This document shows positions 31,106 through 39,726 of a stretch of 39,726 nt of DNA, piece after piece (position 1 is the first letter of the stretch; every line of letters begins with the position of its first letter). Origin of the DNA: Lachnospiraceae bacterium (GTDB taxonomy: Bacteria; Bacillota; Clostridia; Lachnospirales; Lachnospiraceae); the NCBI GenBank assembly GCA_021205225.1, contig JAJPXX010000145.1, positions 1-39,726 of the forward strand, in the 5' to 3' direction. Below the pieces are notes generated by a model. The model was not told the origin of the DNA. It searched no databases and saw only the letters and a list, made by a program, of their open reading frames with translations. The position numbers and the translations under genes are program-made.

Positions 31106-33610
31106 TTACCAGTTCACTTCTTTTGTCTGTCCCAGCTCTTCACAGCTTACACGGACACACATCGGCGCCCCGGCATTCCTGTTCGGACGGGCATAAAGAA
31201 CCAGGCGGCCATTGCGTGTCTTTCTCCAGTTTTCCGTATAGGAAGTCAGATCCGCCAGATCTCCGTTTTCCAGACCCAGAAGTACGCCATTTTCCACTTC
31301 TGCGCGTATGATCCGGTCTTCATCCGCCGCCAGACGATCCTGTCCGTCAAGAAGAGCCACTTCGATCTGCGCAATCTGCGCGGAATTCTCTGATGCAGAC
31401 GCAGGCATTTCCGGCACAGCCATGGTTTCCTTCTCCCGTGCGGAATTATCCGAGGATGCCATCTTCCGGCACATTTCTGCAGGCTCCCACAGCTTCACAT
31501 CCATTCTTGCCGCCGGACCGCTCGTCTCCAGGCAGCAGGAAGCTTCTTCCTCTCCATTATTATATGAAACCGCCCTCAGAACCCCCGGCTCGAATGTTAC
31601 CTTCCATTCATAGCGGCCATATTCCTCACTCCACGCTCCTGCTCCCAGAGACGTTTCATTCAGAAAAAGCTCCGGATTTTTCACATTTGCAAAGCAAAAG
31701 ATCTCGACCTGCGTCCCCGGCTCGTAATTCCAGGAAAGCCGGAAGTCTTTCCATTCGGGATCACGTTTTTCGTCAGCTGCGCCAGTCCCGCCATCCCACA
31801 CGGGAGCAGTCAGCAGAGAAAGGTACGGCTTCTCGCTCCAGAAAGCTTTGCGGCGGTAAAAGGCGGGCTTTTCATTCCCGGCCAGATCAAGCAGCCCCGC
31901 ACCGGAGCCGTGAATCGGCCAGCCATGCGCTTCGCCGAGATAATCGATTCCAGTCCACAGAAACTGTCCGCTGATATAAGGATGATCCGTCACAGCCCTC
32001 CATGCCTGATAGCTGTGGCTGTTCTCACTTCCCAAAAACGGTTTTTGCGGAAAACGCGCGTGATCCTGCTCATAAAGATGCTCTTTGTAATTATAACCCA
32101 CCACATCCAGCTCGTCGAGGAAGCCAATCCGGGAGGAAAGCTCCGGAAAGGCTGCCGCCAGCGTCACTGGGCGGGAGCTGTCCAGATTGCGGGTGATATT
32201 CGCCAGCCGCGCGGCAATCACGGCAAGCCGCCGGGCGTCCGGTTTGTCCGGATTATACATCATCTCCGCCGCTGGCTTGTCCGCGTCATTGTTTCCCACC
32301 ATAGCCTGAAAATCCGGGTGGCAGTAAGGGTCATTCGGATAGTCGATCTCATTGCCGACGCTCCAGAGAACGATGGACGGATGATTCCAGTCCCGGCGAA
32401 TCATCGTCGTCAGGTCCGCCTCATACCACTGCGGAAAATCCTCCGCATAGCCCTGATGCTTCGGCGGATAAACATTATGCCCGGTCGACCATTTGTTTTT
32501 GGGATTCTCCCACTCATCAAACGCCTCGTCCATCATCAGAAAGCCCAGCTCATCGCAGAGGTCATAAAGCTCCGGCATATGCGGATTATGACTGGTGCGG
32601 ATCGCGTTGCAGCCCGCATCCTTCAGCTTCAGCAGGCGGCGAAGCCAGACCTCGCGGGTCATCGCCGCGCCCAGGCAGCCGCCATCATGGTGTACGCATA
32701 CGCCCTTCAGCTTCAGATTTTCTCCATTCAGGAAAAAGCCTTCGTCCGGGTCAAACACAGCTGTGCGAATGCCAACTCTCTGCGTCTGTGCGGTCCAGAA
32801 GGCCGGTTCCGGATCATCGGCGTTCCCGGAAATCTCCGCCAGCTCTGTTACCAGTGTATACAGGTAAGGCGAATCCACCGACCAGAGCCGTGGATTTTTC
32901 ACCACACCGTCCAGCTGTATTTCACCGGTTTCTCCCGCGGCAAGGGACAGCCTGGATTCCCAGGCAGCTGCTTCCTGCCAATCTGCGTCAAGCAGACGGA
33001 AACGTGCCAGCAGCTGCGCGCCGCATTCCGAATCGTTCGCAAACTCTGCGCGGATGTGAATGCCCGCGCTTTCATCCGTCCCATTCCCGCACACAGCCGT
33101 CGTCCGGAACTGTGTCCCGTGCAGCACCGGATGCAGCGGTTCTTCCGCAATCAGCCAGACCCTGCGGTAAATTCCCGAACCGGTAAACCAGCGGGAATCT
33201 GCCAGATCCGTGTGTGTCACCTGCACACTGATTTCATTATCCATCTCTCCGAAATTCACAAAGTCTGTGATATCGTAGCTGATCTCGCTGTAGCCATACG
33301 GCCGCTTTCCAAGATGATAGCTGTTGCACCAGATCCGGCTGTTTTTATAAATACCGTCAAACACGATGCGAATGCGTTTTCCCCGGTACTCCTCCGGCAG
33401 AGAAAAACGCAGCCGATACCAGCCAATCCCTCCGGCCAGATAACCGGTACCGCTGGAATATTCCTTTTGAAACGGCATATGCACCGACCAGTCATGCGGC
33501 AGAACCACGTTCTCCCAGTCCTGATCGTCATAGCCCTTATACCATGCCTCGGAAACATCTCCGTAATGAAACCGCCAGCCTTCATTTAAAGTCATAATCG
33601 CCTGATTCAT
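31106..33610 (-). CDS. Glycoside hydrolase family 2 beta-galactosidase
   Basis: The 834-residue enzyme has no signal peptide, so it acts in the cytoplasm. The order is a sugar-binding jelly-roll domain (about 1-175, WYRLRFSLPEEYRGKRI), an Ig-like domain, then a TIM barrel (about 290-610). The acid/base Glu is in LWSVGNEIDYP and the nucleophile Glu in FLGSENSHSYQ. The family signature RTSHNPHMPELYDLCDELG is also present. A C-terminal DUF4982-like and Ig-like part follows, with a low-complexity Ser/Ala/Glu linker. The ATG at 33610 has AGGAGAGG 10 nt upstream; a GTG overlapping the prfA stop is an alternative. The exact galactoside is unknown, and beta-glucuronidase activity is less likely. Confidence 0.9.
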   Translation of the reverse strand: MNQAIMTLNEGWRFHYGDVSEAWYKGYDDQDWENVVLPHDWSVHMPFQKEYSSGTGYLAGGIGWYRLRFSLPEEYRGKRIRIVFDGIYKNSRIWCNSYHLGKRPYGYSEISYDITDFVNFGEMDNEISVQVTHTDLADSRWFTGSGIYRRVWLIAEEPLHPVLHGTQFRTTAVCGNGTDESAGIHIRAEFANDSECGAQLLARFRLLDADWQEAAAWESRLSLAAGETGEIQLDGVVKNPRLWSVDSPYLYTLVTELAEISGNADDPEPAFWTAQTQRVGIRTAVFDPDEGFFLNGENLKLKGVCVHHDGGCLGAAMTREVWLRRLLKLKDAGCNAIRTSHNPHMPELYDLCDELGFLMMDEAFDEWENPKNKWSTGHNVYPPKHQGYAEDFPQWYEADLTTMIRRDWNHPSIVLWSVGNEIDYPNDPYCHPDFQAMVGNNDADKPAAEMMYNPDKPDARRLAVIAARLANITRNLDSSRPVTLAAAFPELSSRIGFLDELDVVGYNYKEHLYEQDHARFPQKPFLGSENSHSYQAWRAVTDHPYISGQFLWTGIDYLGEAHGWPIHGSGAGLLDLAGNEKPAFYRRKAFWSEKPYLSLLTAPVWDGGTGAADEKRDPEWKDFRLSWNYEPGTQVEIFCFANVKNPELFLNETSLGAGAWSEEYGRYEWKVTFEPGVLRAVSYNNGEEEASCCLETSGPAARMDVKLWEPAEMCRKMASSDNSAREKETMAVPEMPASASENSAQIAQIEVALLDGQDRLAADEDRIIRAEVENGVLLGLENGDLADLTSYTENWRKTRNGRLVLYARPNRNAGAPMCVRVSCEELGQTKEVNW

Positions 33611-33627
33611 GTCGCTCTTTCCTCTCC

Positions 33628-34701
33628 TCACATACTCTCCAGACGGCTCAGCTTCGCCGTCTGATCCGCCGCAATACAGTTATCAATGATCTCCTGAATA
33701 TCTCCATCCAGAATCTTGTCCAGCTTGTAAAGTGTCAGGTTAATCCGGTGATCCGTCACCCGCCCCTGCGGGAAATTATAGGTGCGGATTTTCTCTGAAC
33801 GGTCGCCCGAGCCTACCTGAATACGGCGCGCCTCCGCCTCCGCATCATGCGCCTTCTGCCGCTCCAGGTCATACAGCTTTGCCCGCAGCACCTTCAGCGC
33901 CTTGTCTTTATTTTTCAGCTGTGATTTCTCATCCTGGCAGGAAATGACGATACCGGTCGGAATGTGCGTCAGCCGAACCGCCGAGTCCGTCGTGTTAACA
34001 CACTGGCCGCCATTTCCGGACGCGCGGAACACATCAAATTTGCAGTCATTCAAATCAAGCTGTACGTCGACCTCCTCTGCCTCCGGCATAATCGCCACCG
34101 TAATCGTCGAGGTATGGATTCGCCCGCCGGATTCTGTCTCCGGTACACGCTGTACGCGGTGAACACCGGACTCGTACTTCAGCATAGAATAAGCGCCCTG
34201 GCCGGTCACCATAAAGCTCACATACTTCATGCCGCCGATCCCGATTTCCTCCACGTCCATAGTCTCCACCTTCCAGCGGCGGCTTTCCGCATAATGCACA
34301 TACATACGGTAAATTTCCGCGGCAAACAGCGCCGCTTCATCCCCGCCCGCACCTGCGCGGATCTCTATAATAACGTTTTTCTCATCGTTCGGATCCTTCG
34401 GCAGCAGCAGAATTTTCAGCCTCTTCTCCAGTGCCGCGACCTGCTCCCGCGCGTCGGAAAGTTCTTCCTTGAGCATCTCGCGCATCTCCTCATCGGATTC
34501 CTCCTCCAGCATCGCCAGAGACTCCTCGATGGTGTCCCTGTTCTTTTTGTATTCCCGATACGCATCCACGATCGGCTGCAGACTGGCCTGTTCCTTCATC
34601 AGCTTCTGAAAGCGCGCAGGATCTGCCACCACGGACGGATCGTTCAGCATATTCAGAATCTCCTCCAGCCGCAGCTGCAAATCTTCTAATTTATCAAACA
34701 T
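33628..34701 (-). CDS. prfA: Peptide chain release factor 1
   Basis: The 357-residue RF1 reads UAA and UAG. The stop-codon anticodon motif is PET in [14 protein letters not shown]. The peptidyl-transferase motif GGQ is in [10 protein letters not shown], with Cys after the Gln where E. coli has His. The C-terminal domain has [23 protein letters not shown]. The ATG overlaps the end of prmC by 8 bp and has GGAGGGAG upstream, so translation of the two is coupled. PrmC methylates the GGQ glutamine of this protein, which fits the pairing. Confidence 0.97.
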   Translation of the reverse strand: MFDKLEDLQLRLEEILNMLNDPSVVADPARFQKLMKEQASLQPIVDAYREYKKNRDTIEESLAMLEEESDEEMREMLKEELSDAREQVAALEKRLKILLLPKDPNDEKNVIIEIRAGAGGDEAALFAAEIYRMYVHYAESRRWKVETMDVEEIGIGGMKYVSFMVTGQGAYSMLKYESGVHRVQRVPETESGGRIHTSTITVAIMPEAEEVDVQLDLNDCKFDVFRASGNGGQCVNTTDSAVRLTHIPTGIVISCQDEKSQLKNKDKALKVLRAKLYDLERQKAHDAEAEARRIQVGSGDRSEKIRTYNFPQGRVTDHRINLTLYKLDKILDGDIQEIIDNCIAADQTAKLSRLESM

Positions 34702-35758
34702 AATAAACTCCCTCCACTACCCGGTCATTCCCTGCCAGATCCTTTGAGACCCGCACATCTGAGAATCCATTCTGCCGCATCAGGCCGGCCACGTCCGCCC
34801 CCTGGTCATATCCAATCTCCAGCAGCAGCCATCCCCCCAGGCGCAGGTATTCTCTGCTCTCAGAAATAATTCTCCGGTAAAATTCCAGTCCGTCCTTCCC
34901 GCCGTCAAGCGCCAGCCTCGGCTCGTGCAAACGCACTTCTTCCGAAAGCTCCTCAATGACCTGCGTGCGGATATACGGCGGGTTCGAGACAATCAGGTCA
35001 TAGCCGCTTCGACTATCTGCGGGCATCATGGTTTCAAAATGATCCGCAGACATCGGTTTTTCAGAACCGTCCGCTGGCACCGGAATCTGCGCAAACAGAT
35101 TGCTCTGGAAAAACCGCACATCCGCGCCCAGCCGCCGCGCATTCTCCCGCGCCACGGCCAATGCTTCCTCGGAAAGATCCGAGGCATAGATTTCCAGTCT
35201 GCTTCCCTTTTCAGGCTCCATATCTGCGAGCTTCGCTATGCTTACCGCGATACAGCCCGACCCGGTACACAGATCAAGCACTCGGTACACATCCGTCTTT
35301 TTCCGCACCGCGCCGGAGTGCAGTCCCACTTTTGCCTTTTCCGGCGCCGCGCCAGAATACAGCCTCGCTTTTATTTTTCCCAGCGCCAGCTCTGCCAGCG
35401 TCTCCGTATCCTGCCGCGGAATCAGGACAGCTTCACTGACAAGAAAGGGAAGCCCCATAAATTCCTGCTCCCCGGTCAGATGCTGAAGCGGGATGTGTGC
35501 GCCGCGCTTATTTACCAGCGCAGCATACGCATCCCGCTGTTCTTCACTCAATTTTCTATCCCGATCAGCCAGATACATCGCCCGGCTGATCCCGGTCACA
35601 TATTCCAGAAGATACCAGGCGTCCACCGCGGCATCCTCAATCTGGCGGGAGGCAAGATAGCATTCCGCAGCGGCACAGGCCTTTTTCAGAGAAATCCCGT
35701 CAGACAATCTAAACCGGCCTTCCCCGCAGTGTCGTTCAAATCCCATCTCTTCGCTCAT
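34694..35758 (-). CDS. prmC: Release factor glutamine methyltransferase
   Basis: The 354-residue enzyme methylates the GGQ glutamine of release factors using SAM. It has the N-terminal helical domain (about 20-115, ending [10 protein letters not shown]), the SAM-binding [12 protein letters not shown] (162-173), and the catalytic SNPPYI (258-263). It is some 60-70 residues longer than usual because of two low-complexity insertions at about 131-155 ([19 protein letters not shown]) and 229-251. The ATG overlaps the DUF1385 stop by ATGA, with GGAG about 7 nt upstream. It sits between DUF1385 and prfA in one translation-related operon. Confidence 0.93.
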   Translation of the reverse strand: MSEEMGFERHCGEGRFRLSDGISLKKACAAAECYLASRQIEDAAVDAWYLLEYVTGISRAMYLADRDRKLSEEQRDAYAALVNKRGAHIPLQHLTGEQEFMGLPFLVSEAVLIPRQDTETLAELALGKIKARLYSGAAPEKAKVGLHSGAVRKKTDVYRVLDLCTGSGCIAVSIAKLADMEPEKGSRLEIYASDLSEEALAVARENARRLGADVRFFQSNLFAQIPVPADGSEKPMSADHFETMMPADSRSGYDLIVSNPPYIRTQVIEELSEEVRLHEPRLALDGGKDGLEFYRRIISESREYLRLGGWLLLEIGYDQGADVAGLMRQNGFSDVRVSKDLAGNDRVVEGVYYV

Positions 35759-36930
35759 GCATGTACTCCAGCTGTCTGTCCCGCTTTTTCATCCGCAGGC
35801 TTGCCTGCTCCTTCTTCCCCGCTTTCTTCCGCAGCAGTCTCCGCCGGATTTTCTTCCCACTCATAATGGGTGCCAAACTGCTCGTTTTCGAACTTTTTCC
35901 AGTTAAAGACTGCCTCAACCGATGCAATCCCGACCTCAATCATGGAATCGTCCGGTTCCTTGGTCGTCATATGCTGCATCATCATGCCCGGTCGGCTCAG
36001 GAGATTGATTACCTTATTGTCTGTGCGGCCCGCCAGCTGGATAAATTCATACGACACACCCGCAATCAGCGGTAAAAGCGCAATTCGCAATATCAGCCGC
36101 CACGGGCCTCTGCTCACATGAAACACTGTAAACAGCGGAATGCTGAACAGCATAATAAACACAATGCTGATAAACATTACGATAAACAGAAAGCTCGTAC
36201 CGCAGCGTTTGTGCTCACGAGAGCATTTCCGCACATTTTCCACCGTCAGCTCCAGGCCGTTCTCAATGCAATTAATACACTTATGTTCCGCTCCGTGATA
36301 CATAAATGTGCGCTGAATGTCCTTCATCTGCGCAATCAATACAAGATACGCAAAGAAAATCAGCAGCTTCACCGCACTCTCGATCATCAGAAGCGCCATC
36401 TCCGACTGAATCCAGCCGCGCAGCAGCCTTGAGAGAAAATATGGAAGCAGCATAAAAAGCCCAATTGAAAATGCCAGTGAGAAGATCACCGTCACTGTCA
36501 TAATCCAGTCATTATCGCCGGAATCCTCGCCAGCCTCAGCTTCCCGCTGGATCCGCTTCTCGCATTTCTCAATCACCTTCTGCGCCGCGCCCATCTTCCC
36601 CTTCGCGCGCAGCTTTTCTGACTTTTCAATTGCTTTCCTGCGCTCCTTCGCCTCCCACTCGGCATGCTCTTCCTCTGTCTCCTCCGCGAAAAAAGTCGCA
36701 GAAAACATCAGCGTCTTCATACCAAGGACCAGCGAATCAAAAAAGTTCACGACGCCGCGGATAATCGGCAGCTTTACAAACTTCTTCTTCTGAAGCTTCT
36801 GGCTGGAGCATTCCTGCTTGTCAACCACAATCTTCCCGTCCTGCGTCCGGACCGCCACCGCGTAATGGCCGCCATTGCGCATCATGACGCCCTCGATGAC
36901 CGCCTGGCCCCCTATTCCAGATGGTTTCAT
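35755..36930 (-). CDS. DUF1385 membrane protein
   Basis: The 391-residue protein begins KPSGIGGQAVIEGVMMRNGGHYAVAV, the strongly conserved start of the family (given here in part as GGQAVIEGVMMRNG). Its core has about four membrane segments between residues 150 and 310. A conserved MYHGAEHKCINCIENG motif follows the second of them. A charged Lys/Glu/Arg segment lies at about 85-140, and the C-terminal 60 residues are acidic and Ala/Glu-rich. The function is unknown; it is widely found next to rpmE and prmC-prfA in Firmicutes, as here. It follows rpmE after a possible terminator, and AAAGGA precedes the ATG. Confidence 0.93.
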   Translation of the reverse strand: MKPSGIGGQAVIEGVMMRNGGHYAVAVRTQDGKIVVDKQECSSQKLQKKKFVKLPIIRGVVNFFDSLVLGMKTLMFSATFFAEETEEEHAEWEAKERRKAIEKSEKLRAKGKMGAAQKVIEKCEKRIQREAEAGEDSGDNDWIMTVTVIFSLAFSIGLFMLLPYFLSRLLRGWIQSEMALLMIESAVKLLIFFAYLVLIAQMKDIQRTFMYHGAEHKCINCIENGLELTVENVRKCSREHKRCGTSFLFIVMFISIVFIMLFSIPLFTVFHVSRGPWRLILRIALLPLIAGVSYEFIQLAGRTDNKVINLLSRPGMMMQHMTTKEPDDSMIEVGIASVEAVFNWKKFENEQFGTHYEWEENPAETAAEESGEEGAGKPADEKAGQTAGVHA

Positions 36931-36949
36931 ATAAAAGTCCTTTCCTATA

Positions 36950-36984
36950 TAAGAAAACAGGTTGAGATTACAAGAACCTCAACC
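36950..36984 (-). terminator. Hairpin with T-run after rpmE
   Basis: The minus strand has GGTTGAG (36978-36984), an 11-nt loop, then CTCAACC (36960-36966), followed by TGTTTTCTT. It lies about 22 nt after the rpmE stop and 20-50 nt before the DUF1385 start, so it may reduce read-through into the rest of the block. Confidence 0.6.
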
Positions 36985-37005
36985 CACGCGTTTCTATCCT
37001 CAATT

Positions 37006-37206
37006 CTACTGAAGACCATACTTTTTATTGAACCGCTCAATACGTCCGCGTGCGGCAGTCGCTTTCTGCTGTCCGGAATAGAACGGATGGCACTTCGAAC
37101 AAATCTCCACATGGATGCTCTGCTTCGTAGAACCTGTCACGAATGTGTTCCCACAGTTGCAAGTCACCTCTGCCTGATAATACTTCGGCTGAATCGCTTC
37201 TTTCAT
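37006..37206 (-). CDS. rpmE: Ribosomal protein L31, zinc-binding form
   Basis: The 66-residue protein begins [19 protein letters not shown] and carries four zinc-ligand cysteines in TCNCG and [10 protein letters not shown], the C-plus form used when zinc is available. The start is set by GAGGTG six nt upstream of the ATG at 37206; an open frame continues 15 codons further but lies in the leader. It has its own promoter at 37388-37416 and a leader of about 175 nt. Confidence 0.97.
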   Translation of the reverse strand: MKEAIQPKYYQAEVTCNCGNTFVTGSTKQSIHVEICSKCHPFYSGQQKATAARGRIERFNKKYGLQ

Positions 37207-37387
37207 TTTATTCACCTCTTCTTCTCTATTTTGTGAACTGCTGATTTTCATCCTCTGAAAACCAATTCCCGGTCAATGCCGCTCAATTGTTACCACGGCA
37301 AGTATCCCCGGACTATCCCTGCAAGTCCCTGCAGTTTAGCGCATCGGCTTCCCGCATACGCTCATAACCCATTCACACAACAAACAG

Positions 37388-37416
37388 AGAATAGCATAGT
37401 TCGATTGTAAAAGCAA
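37388..37416 (-). promoter_or_regulatory. Promoter of rpmE
   Basis: The minus strand has TTGCTT (37411-37416), 17 nt, then TATTCT (37388-37393), preceded by TGC. It lies 40 nt after the rho stop. The 175-nt leader may fold, but no known ribosomal-protein leader motif was recognised. Confidence 0.65.
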
Positions 37417-37454
37417 GGATTTTTTCTGTCGAAAACCGCAGTTTTTCCAAAGGC

Positions 37455-39707
37455 TTACACACCTTTCTGCCTCCGCACCCGCGTCACGAAATCACGGTTG
37501 TCCCGCGTATGCATAAGCATATTCAGAATACTCTCGACTGCATCATCCGATTTCATCCCATTGAGAGCGCGGCGCATATAGTAGATTGCCTCCTGCTCCT
37601 CCCGGTCAAGCAGCAGGTCTTCGCGGCGCGTGCCGGATTTCGGAATATCAATTGCCGGGAAAACACGTCTTTCTGAGAGCTTCCGGTCAAGAACAAGCTC
37701 CATATTGCCGGTTCCCTTGAATTCCTCGTAGACCACATCGTCCATCTTGCTGCCCGTATCGACCAGCGCGGTCGCCAGGATCGTCAGACTGCCGCCCTCG
37801 CGCATATTCCGCGCCGCGCCAAAGAAACGCTTCGGCATATGCAGCGCCGCAGGGTCAAGACCGCCGGACAGTGTACGCCCGCTCGGCGGCACCGTCAGGT
37901 TGTAGGCTCTCGCCAGGCGTGTGATGCTGTCAAGCAGTATTATGACATCCTGTTTCTGCTCTACGAGACGTTTCGCGCGCTCAATTACCATCTCGGAGAC
38001 ACGCTTATGGTGTTCCGGCGTCTCATCAAAGGTGGAATAGATCACCTCTACATTCTCTCCGCAGATCGCTTCTTTGATATCTGTGACTTCCTCCGGCCGC
38101 TCATCGATCAGAAGAATCAGCAGGCGCATTTCCGGATTGTTTTTGAGGATCGATCTGGCAACGTCCTTCAAAAGAGTCGTTTTTCCGGCTTTTGGGGGGG
38201 AAACAATCATTCCGCGCTGTCCCTTGCCAATCGGGGAAAACAGATCCACAATCCGCATGGCGATCCCTCTCGAATCCCGTTCCATGCGCAGCCGTTCGTT
38301 CGGAAAAACAGGCGTCATGTCTTCGAAATTATAGCGCTTCATCGCCTCCGAGGGTATCAGACCATTGATCTTTTTCAGGTACAGCAGGGCGCTGAATTTC
38401 TCCTGCTGGGATTTGATTCTTGTGTTCCCGGAAATGATATCTCCCGTCTTTAAGTTAAAGCGGCGGATCTGGGATGGAGAAACATACACGTCATTTTCGC
38501 CGGGAAGATAGTTGTCGCTGCGGATAAAACCATAGCCGTCCGGCATGACCTCCAGTATTCCGCTCACAGACTGGCCGCTGTCGAGCTGAGAAAGCTCCGC
38601 CGGAGGACGATCTGCGTCTGTGAACCGCTGTTCTGCAGTCGGCTGAGCCTCCGGCACATGGTTCGGGTTCTCGTATCCGCTGCGCGTTTCTGAAACGGTA
38701 TTCTGATTCAGATAATTCCTCCGGTTATCTGCCAGTTCCTCCTGATCAGCATAGGAATTCATTCGTTCTCCGTTATTTTTCCGGCTGTCATACGAACTGC
38801 CGGCATCCGCGTAAGTCCTGCGATTGTCGGATGGATTGTCCTGCTCGCCGTAGTTCCAGCGGTTGTCAGAAGAATTATTTTGACTGTTATAGCTCCGACG
38901 GTTTTCATAAGAATTATTCTGATTGCCGTAGCTCCGGCGACTGTCATAAGAATTGTTCTGGTCTGCCCGCGGTCTGGTACGGTCATATATGCGGCGCTCC
39001 CCATTTCCACGGTCATAGGAAGACCTGGTCTCATTTTCCGTAACATGTCTGCGGCGCTGAAAGCTCCGTCCCTGGTCATCCGTCTGCCCGGCAGTCCGCG
39101 TATTTCTATAGGTTCTCTCCTCTGAACGCCCGGACTCGGTGCGGTTCCTTACTGTCTCGTTCCGGTAAGATCTCTTTCCCTGTGAGCTTTCCTGTACTGT
39201 GCTTTCTCCTGATCCGGCGGAATTTGTCTCCGCTTCCGCAGCATTTCGCTCAGGCAATGCTTCTGTCCCTCCTGATGCAGCGGATGCCTGCTGTTCTTCC
39301 ATTCCAGAAGCCGCGAAAGCTGCTTCATTCACTTCCGGAGCCATTGAAAATGATTCTTCCGTTCCGGAGGCTGCAGAAAACAATTTTTCCGATTCTGTTC
39401 CGGCTGAAAACAGCTCTCCCGACTCCGCAGGATATGGTTCACTCGCGTCTGGTTCGGCAAATACATCCACCCATTCCGGTTCAGACACTTCCGGTTCTGC
39501 CGCTGTGTTCTTTTCATCAATCGGAAATTTTTCTTCCTGATTATACCCGGTATTTTCCGCCCCGGACACGATTCCTTCCTTCTCATCCTGAGCCACCATC
39601 GCGTCAATCAGCTGGGCCTTTCTCAGGGTTGAGATACCTTTCATTCCTCTGGTTTTCGCAAGATCTTTCAAAATAGCCAGAGATAATGTTTCATATTTTT
39701 CTCTCAT
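37455..39707 (-). CDS. rho: Transcription termination factor Rho with long repetitive insert
   Basis: The 750-residue protein is far longer than the usual 420 or so. An N-terminal helical domain (1-40, [17 protein letters not shown]) is followed by about 330 disordered residues: first Ser/Glu/Ala-rich (about 60-170), then Arg/Asn/Tyr-rich with five tandem 13-residue repeats (about 253-317, of the type [13 protein letters not shown]). The RNA-binding cold-shock domain is at about 378-450 ([16 protein letters not shown]). The RecA-like motor has Walker [11 protein letters not shown], Walker [13 protein letters not shown], and the secondary RNA site around RTLSGGLDP. The ATG at 39707 has AGAGG upstream. 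The insert resembles the extra domain of Clostridium Rho proteins, where a prion-like segment was reported. Confidence 0.96.
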   Translation of the reverse strand: MREKYETLSLAILKDLAKTRGMKGISTLRKAQLIDAMVAQDEKEGIVSGAENTGYNQEEKFPIDEKNTAAEPEVSEPEWVDVFAEPDASEPYPAESGELFSAGTESEKLFSAASGTEESFSMAPEVNEAAFAASGMEEQQASAASGGTEALPERNAAEAETNSAGSGESTVQESSQGKRSYRNETVRNRTESGRSEERTYRNTRTAGQTDDQGRSFQRRRHVTENETRSSYDRGNGERRIYDRTRPRADQNNSYDSRRSYGNQNNSYENRRSYNSQNNSSDNRWNYGEQDNPSDNRRTYADAGSSYDSRKNNGERMNSYADQEELADNRRNYLNQNTVSETRSGYENPNHVPEAQPTAEQRFTDADRPPAELSQLDSGQSVSGILEVMPDGYGFIRSDNYLPGENDVYVSPSQIRRFNLKTGDIISGNTRIKSQQEKFSALLYLKKINGLIPSEAMKRYNFEDMTPVFPNERLRMERDSRGIAMRIVDLFSPIGKGQRGMIVSPPKAGKTTLLKDVARSILKNNPEMRLLILLIDERPEEVTDIKEAICGENVEVIYSTFDETPEHHKRVSEMVIERAKRLVEQKQDVIILLDSITRLARAYNLTVPPSGRTLSGGLDPAALHMPKRFFGAARNMREGGSLTILATALVDTGSKMDDVVYEEFKGTGNMELVLDRKLSERRVFPAIDIPKSGTRREDLLLDREEQEAIYYMRRALNGMKSDDAVESILNMLMHTRDNRDFVTRVRRQKGV

Positions 39708-39726
39708 AGACACCTCTTAGAATAAC

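Noticed and set aside
31910..33589. 559-codon plus-strand frame opposite the beta-galactosidase gene
   Set aside because: Antisense shadow with no start signal and composition typical of reversed coding DNA.
37207..37387. Riboswitch or T-box in the rpmE leader
   Set aside because: The leader has short repeats such as TGCAGGGA, but no T-box motif, specifier stem or known ribosomal-protein leader fold could be recognised by eye.

Overview
The window looks like chromosome from a Gram-positive gut anaerobe of the Lachnospiraceae type (class Clostridia). The reasons are the AGGAGG-type ribosome binding sites, a B12-independent propanediol microcompartment, the rho-rpmE-DUF1385-prmC-prfA block, pyrophosphate-linked glycolytic enzymes and a choline-binding-type cell-wall repeat protein. 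Every convincing gene lies on the minus strand, so the text reads from high to low coordinates. No tRNA, rRNA, CRISPR array, transposase or prophage gene was seen.

Left part (1-14450): after a secreted repeat protein cut by an in-frame stop (30-1244), there is a complete glycyl-radical-enzyme microcompartment locus. In transcription order it is: glycyl-radical propanediol dehydratase, its radical-SAM activase, class II L-fuculose-phosphate-type aldolase, CoA-acylating aldehyde dehydrogenase, Zn alcohol dehydrogenase, four hexameric shell proteins, PduL phosphotransacylase, EutN vertex protein, PduS-like electron-transfer protein, PduT-like trimeric shell protein and a DeoR-family regulator. 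The gene content and order match the fucose/rhamnose microcompartment described in Clostridium phytofermentans. The inferred pathway is sugar phosphate to lactaldehyde plus DHAP, lactaldehyde to 1,2-propanediol, then propionaldehyde, then propionyl-CoA/propionyl phosphate and 1-propanol. Two promoters, in front of the dehydratase and the aldolase, share the same upstream arrangement of paired A-rich boxes. These are probably the sites of the local regulator.

Middle (14450-23200): pyruvate phosphate dikinase, a Fic-domain AMP-transferase with its own inhibitory motif, a PPi-type phosphofructokinase, then a MATE efflux pump, nitroreductase and ketopantoate-reductase-like gene that appear to form one operon.

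Next (23200-31100): a translationally coupled pair of ABC exporter half-transporters, flanked on both sides by palindromic repeat DNA; a LytTR response regulator with a membrane-free GHKL kinase; an RsuA-type pseudouridine synthase; a GNAT acetyltransferase; and a PHP-family histidinol phosphatase.

Right end (31100-39726): a cytoplasmic GH2 beta-galactosidase at the tail of a translation/termination block (rho, rpmE, DUF1385, prmC, prfA). Rho carries a long disordered N-terminal insert with tandem 13-residue Asn/Arg/Tyr-rich repeats.

The least expected points are: a shell protein with a Lys/Ala-rich N-terminal extension and a strong internal start; the shared promoter architecture; an aldolase with a four-Cys cluster next to a C-terminal encapsulation helix; the Rho repeats; and hairpin repeats that copy the end of the ABC gene.
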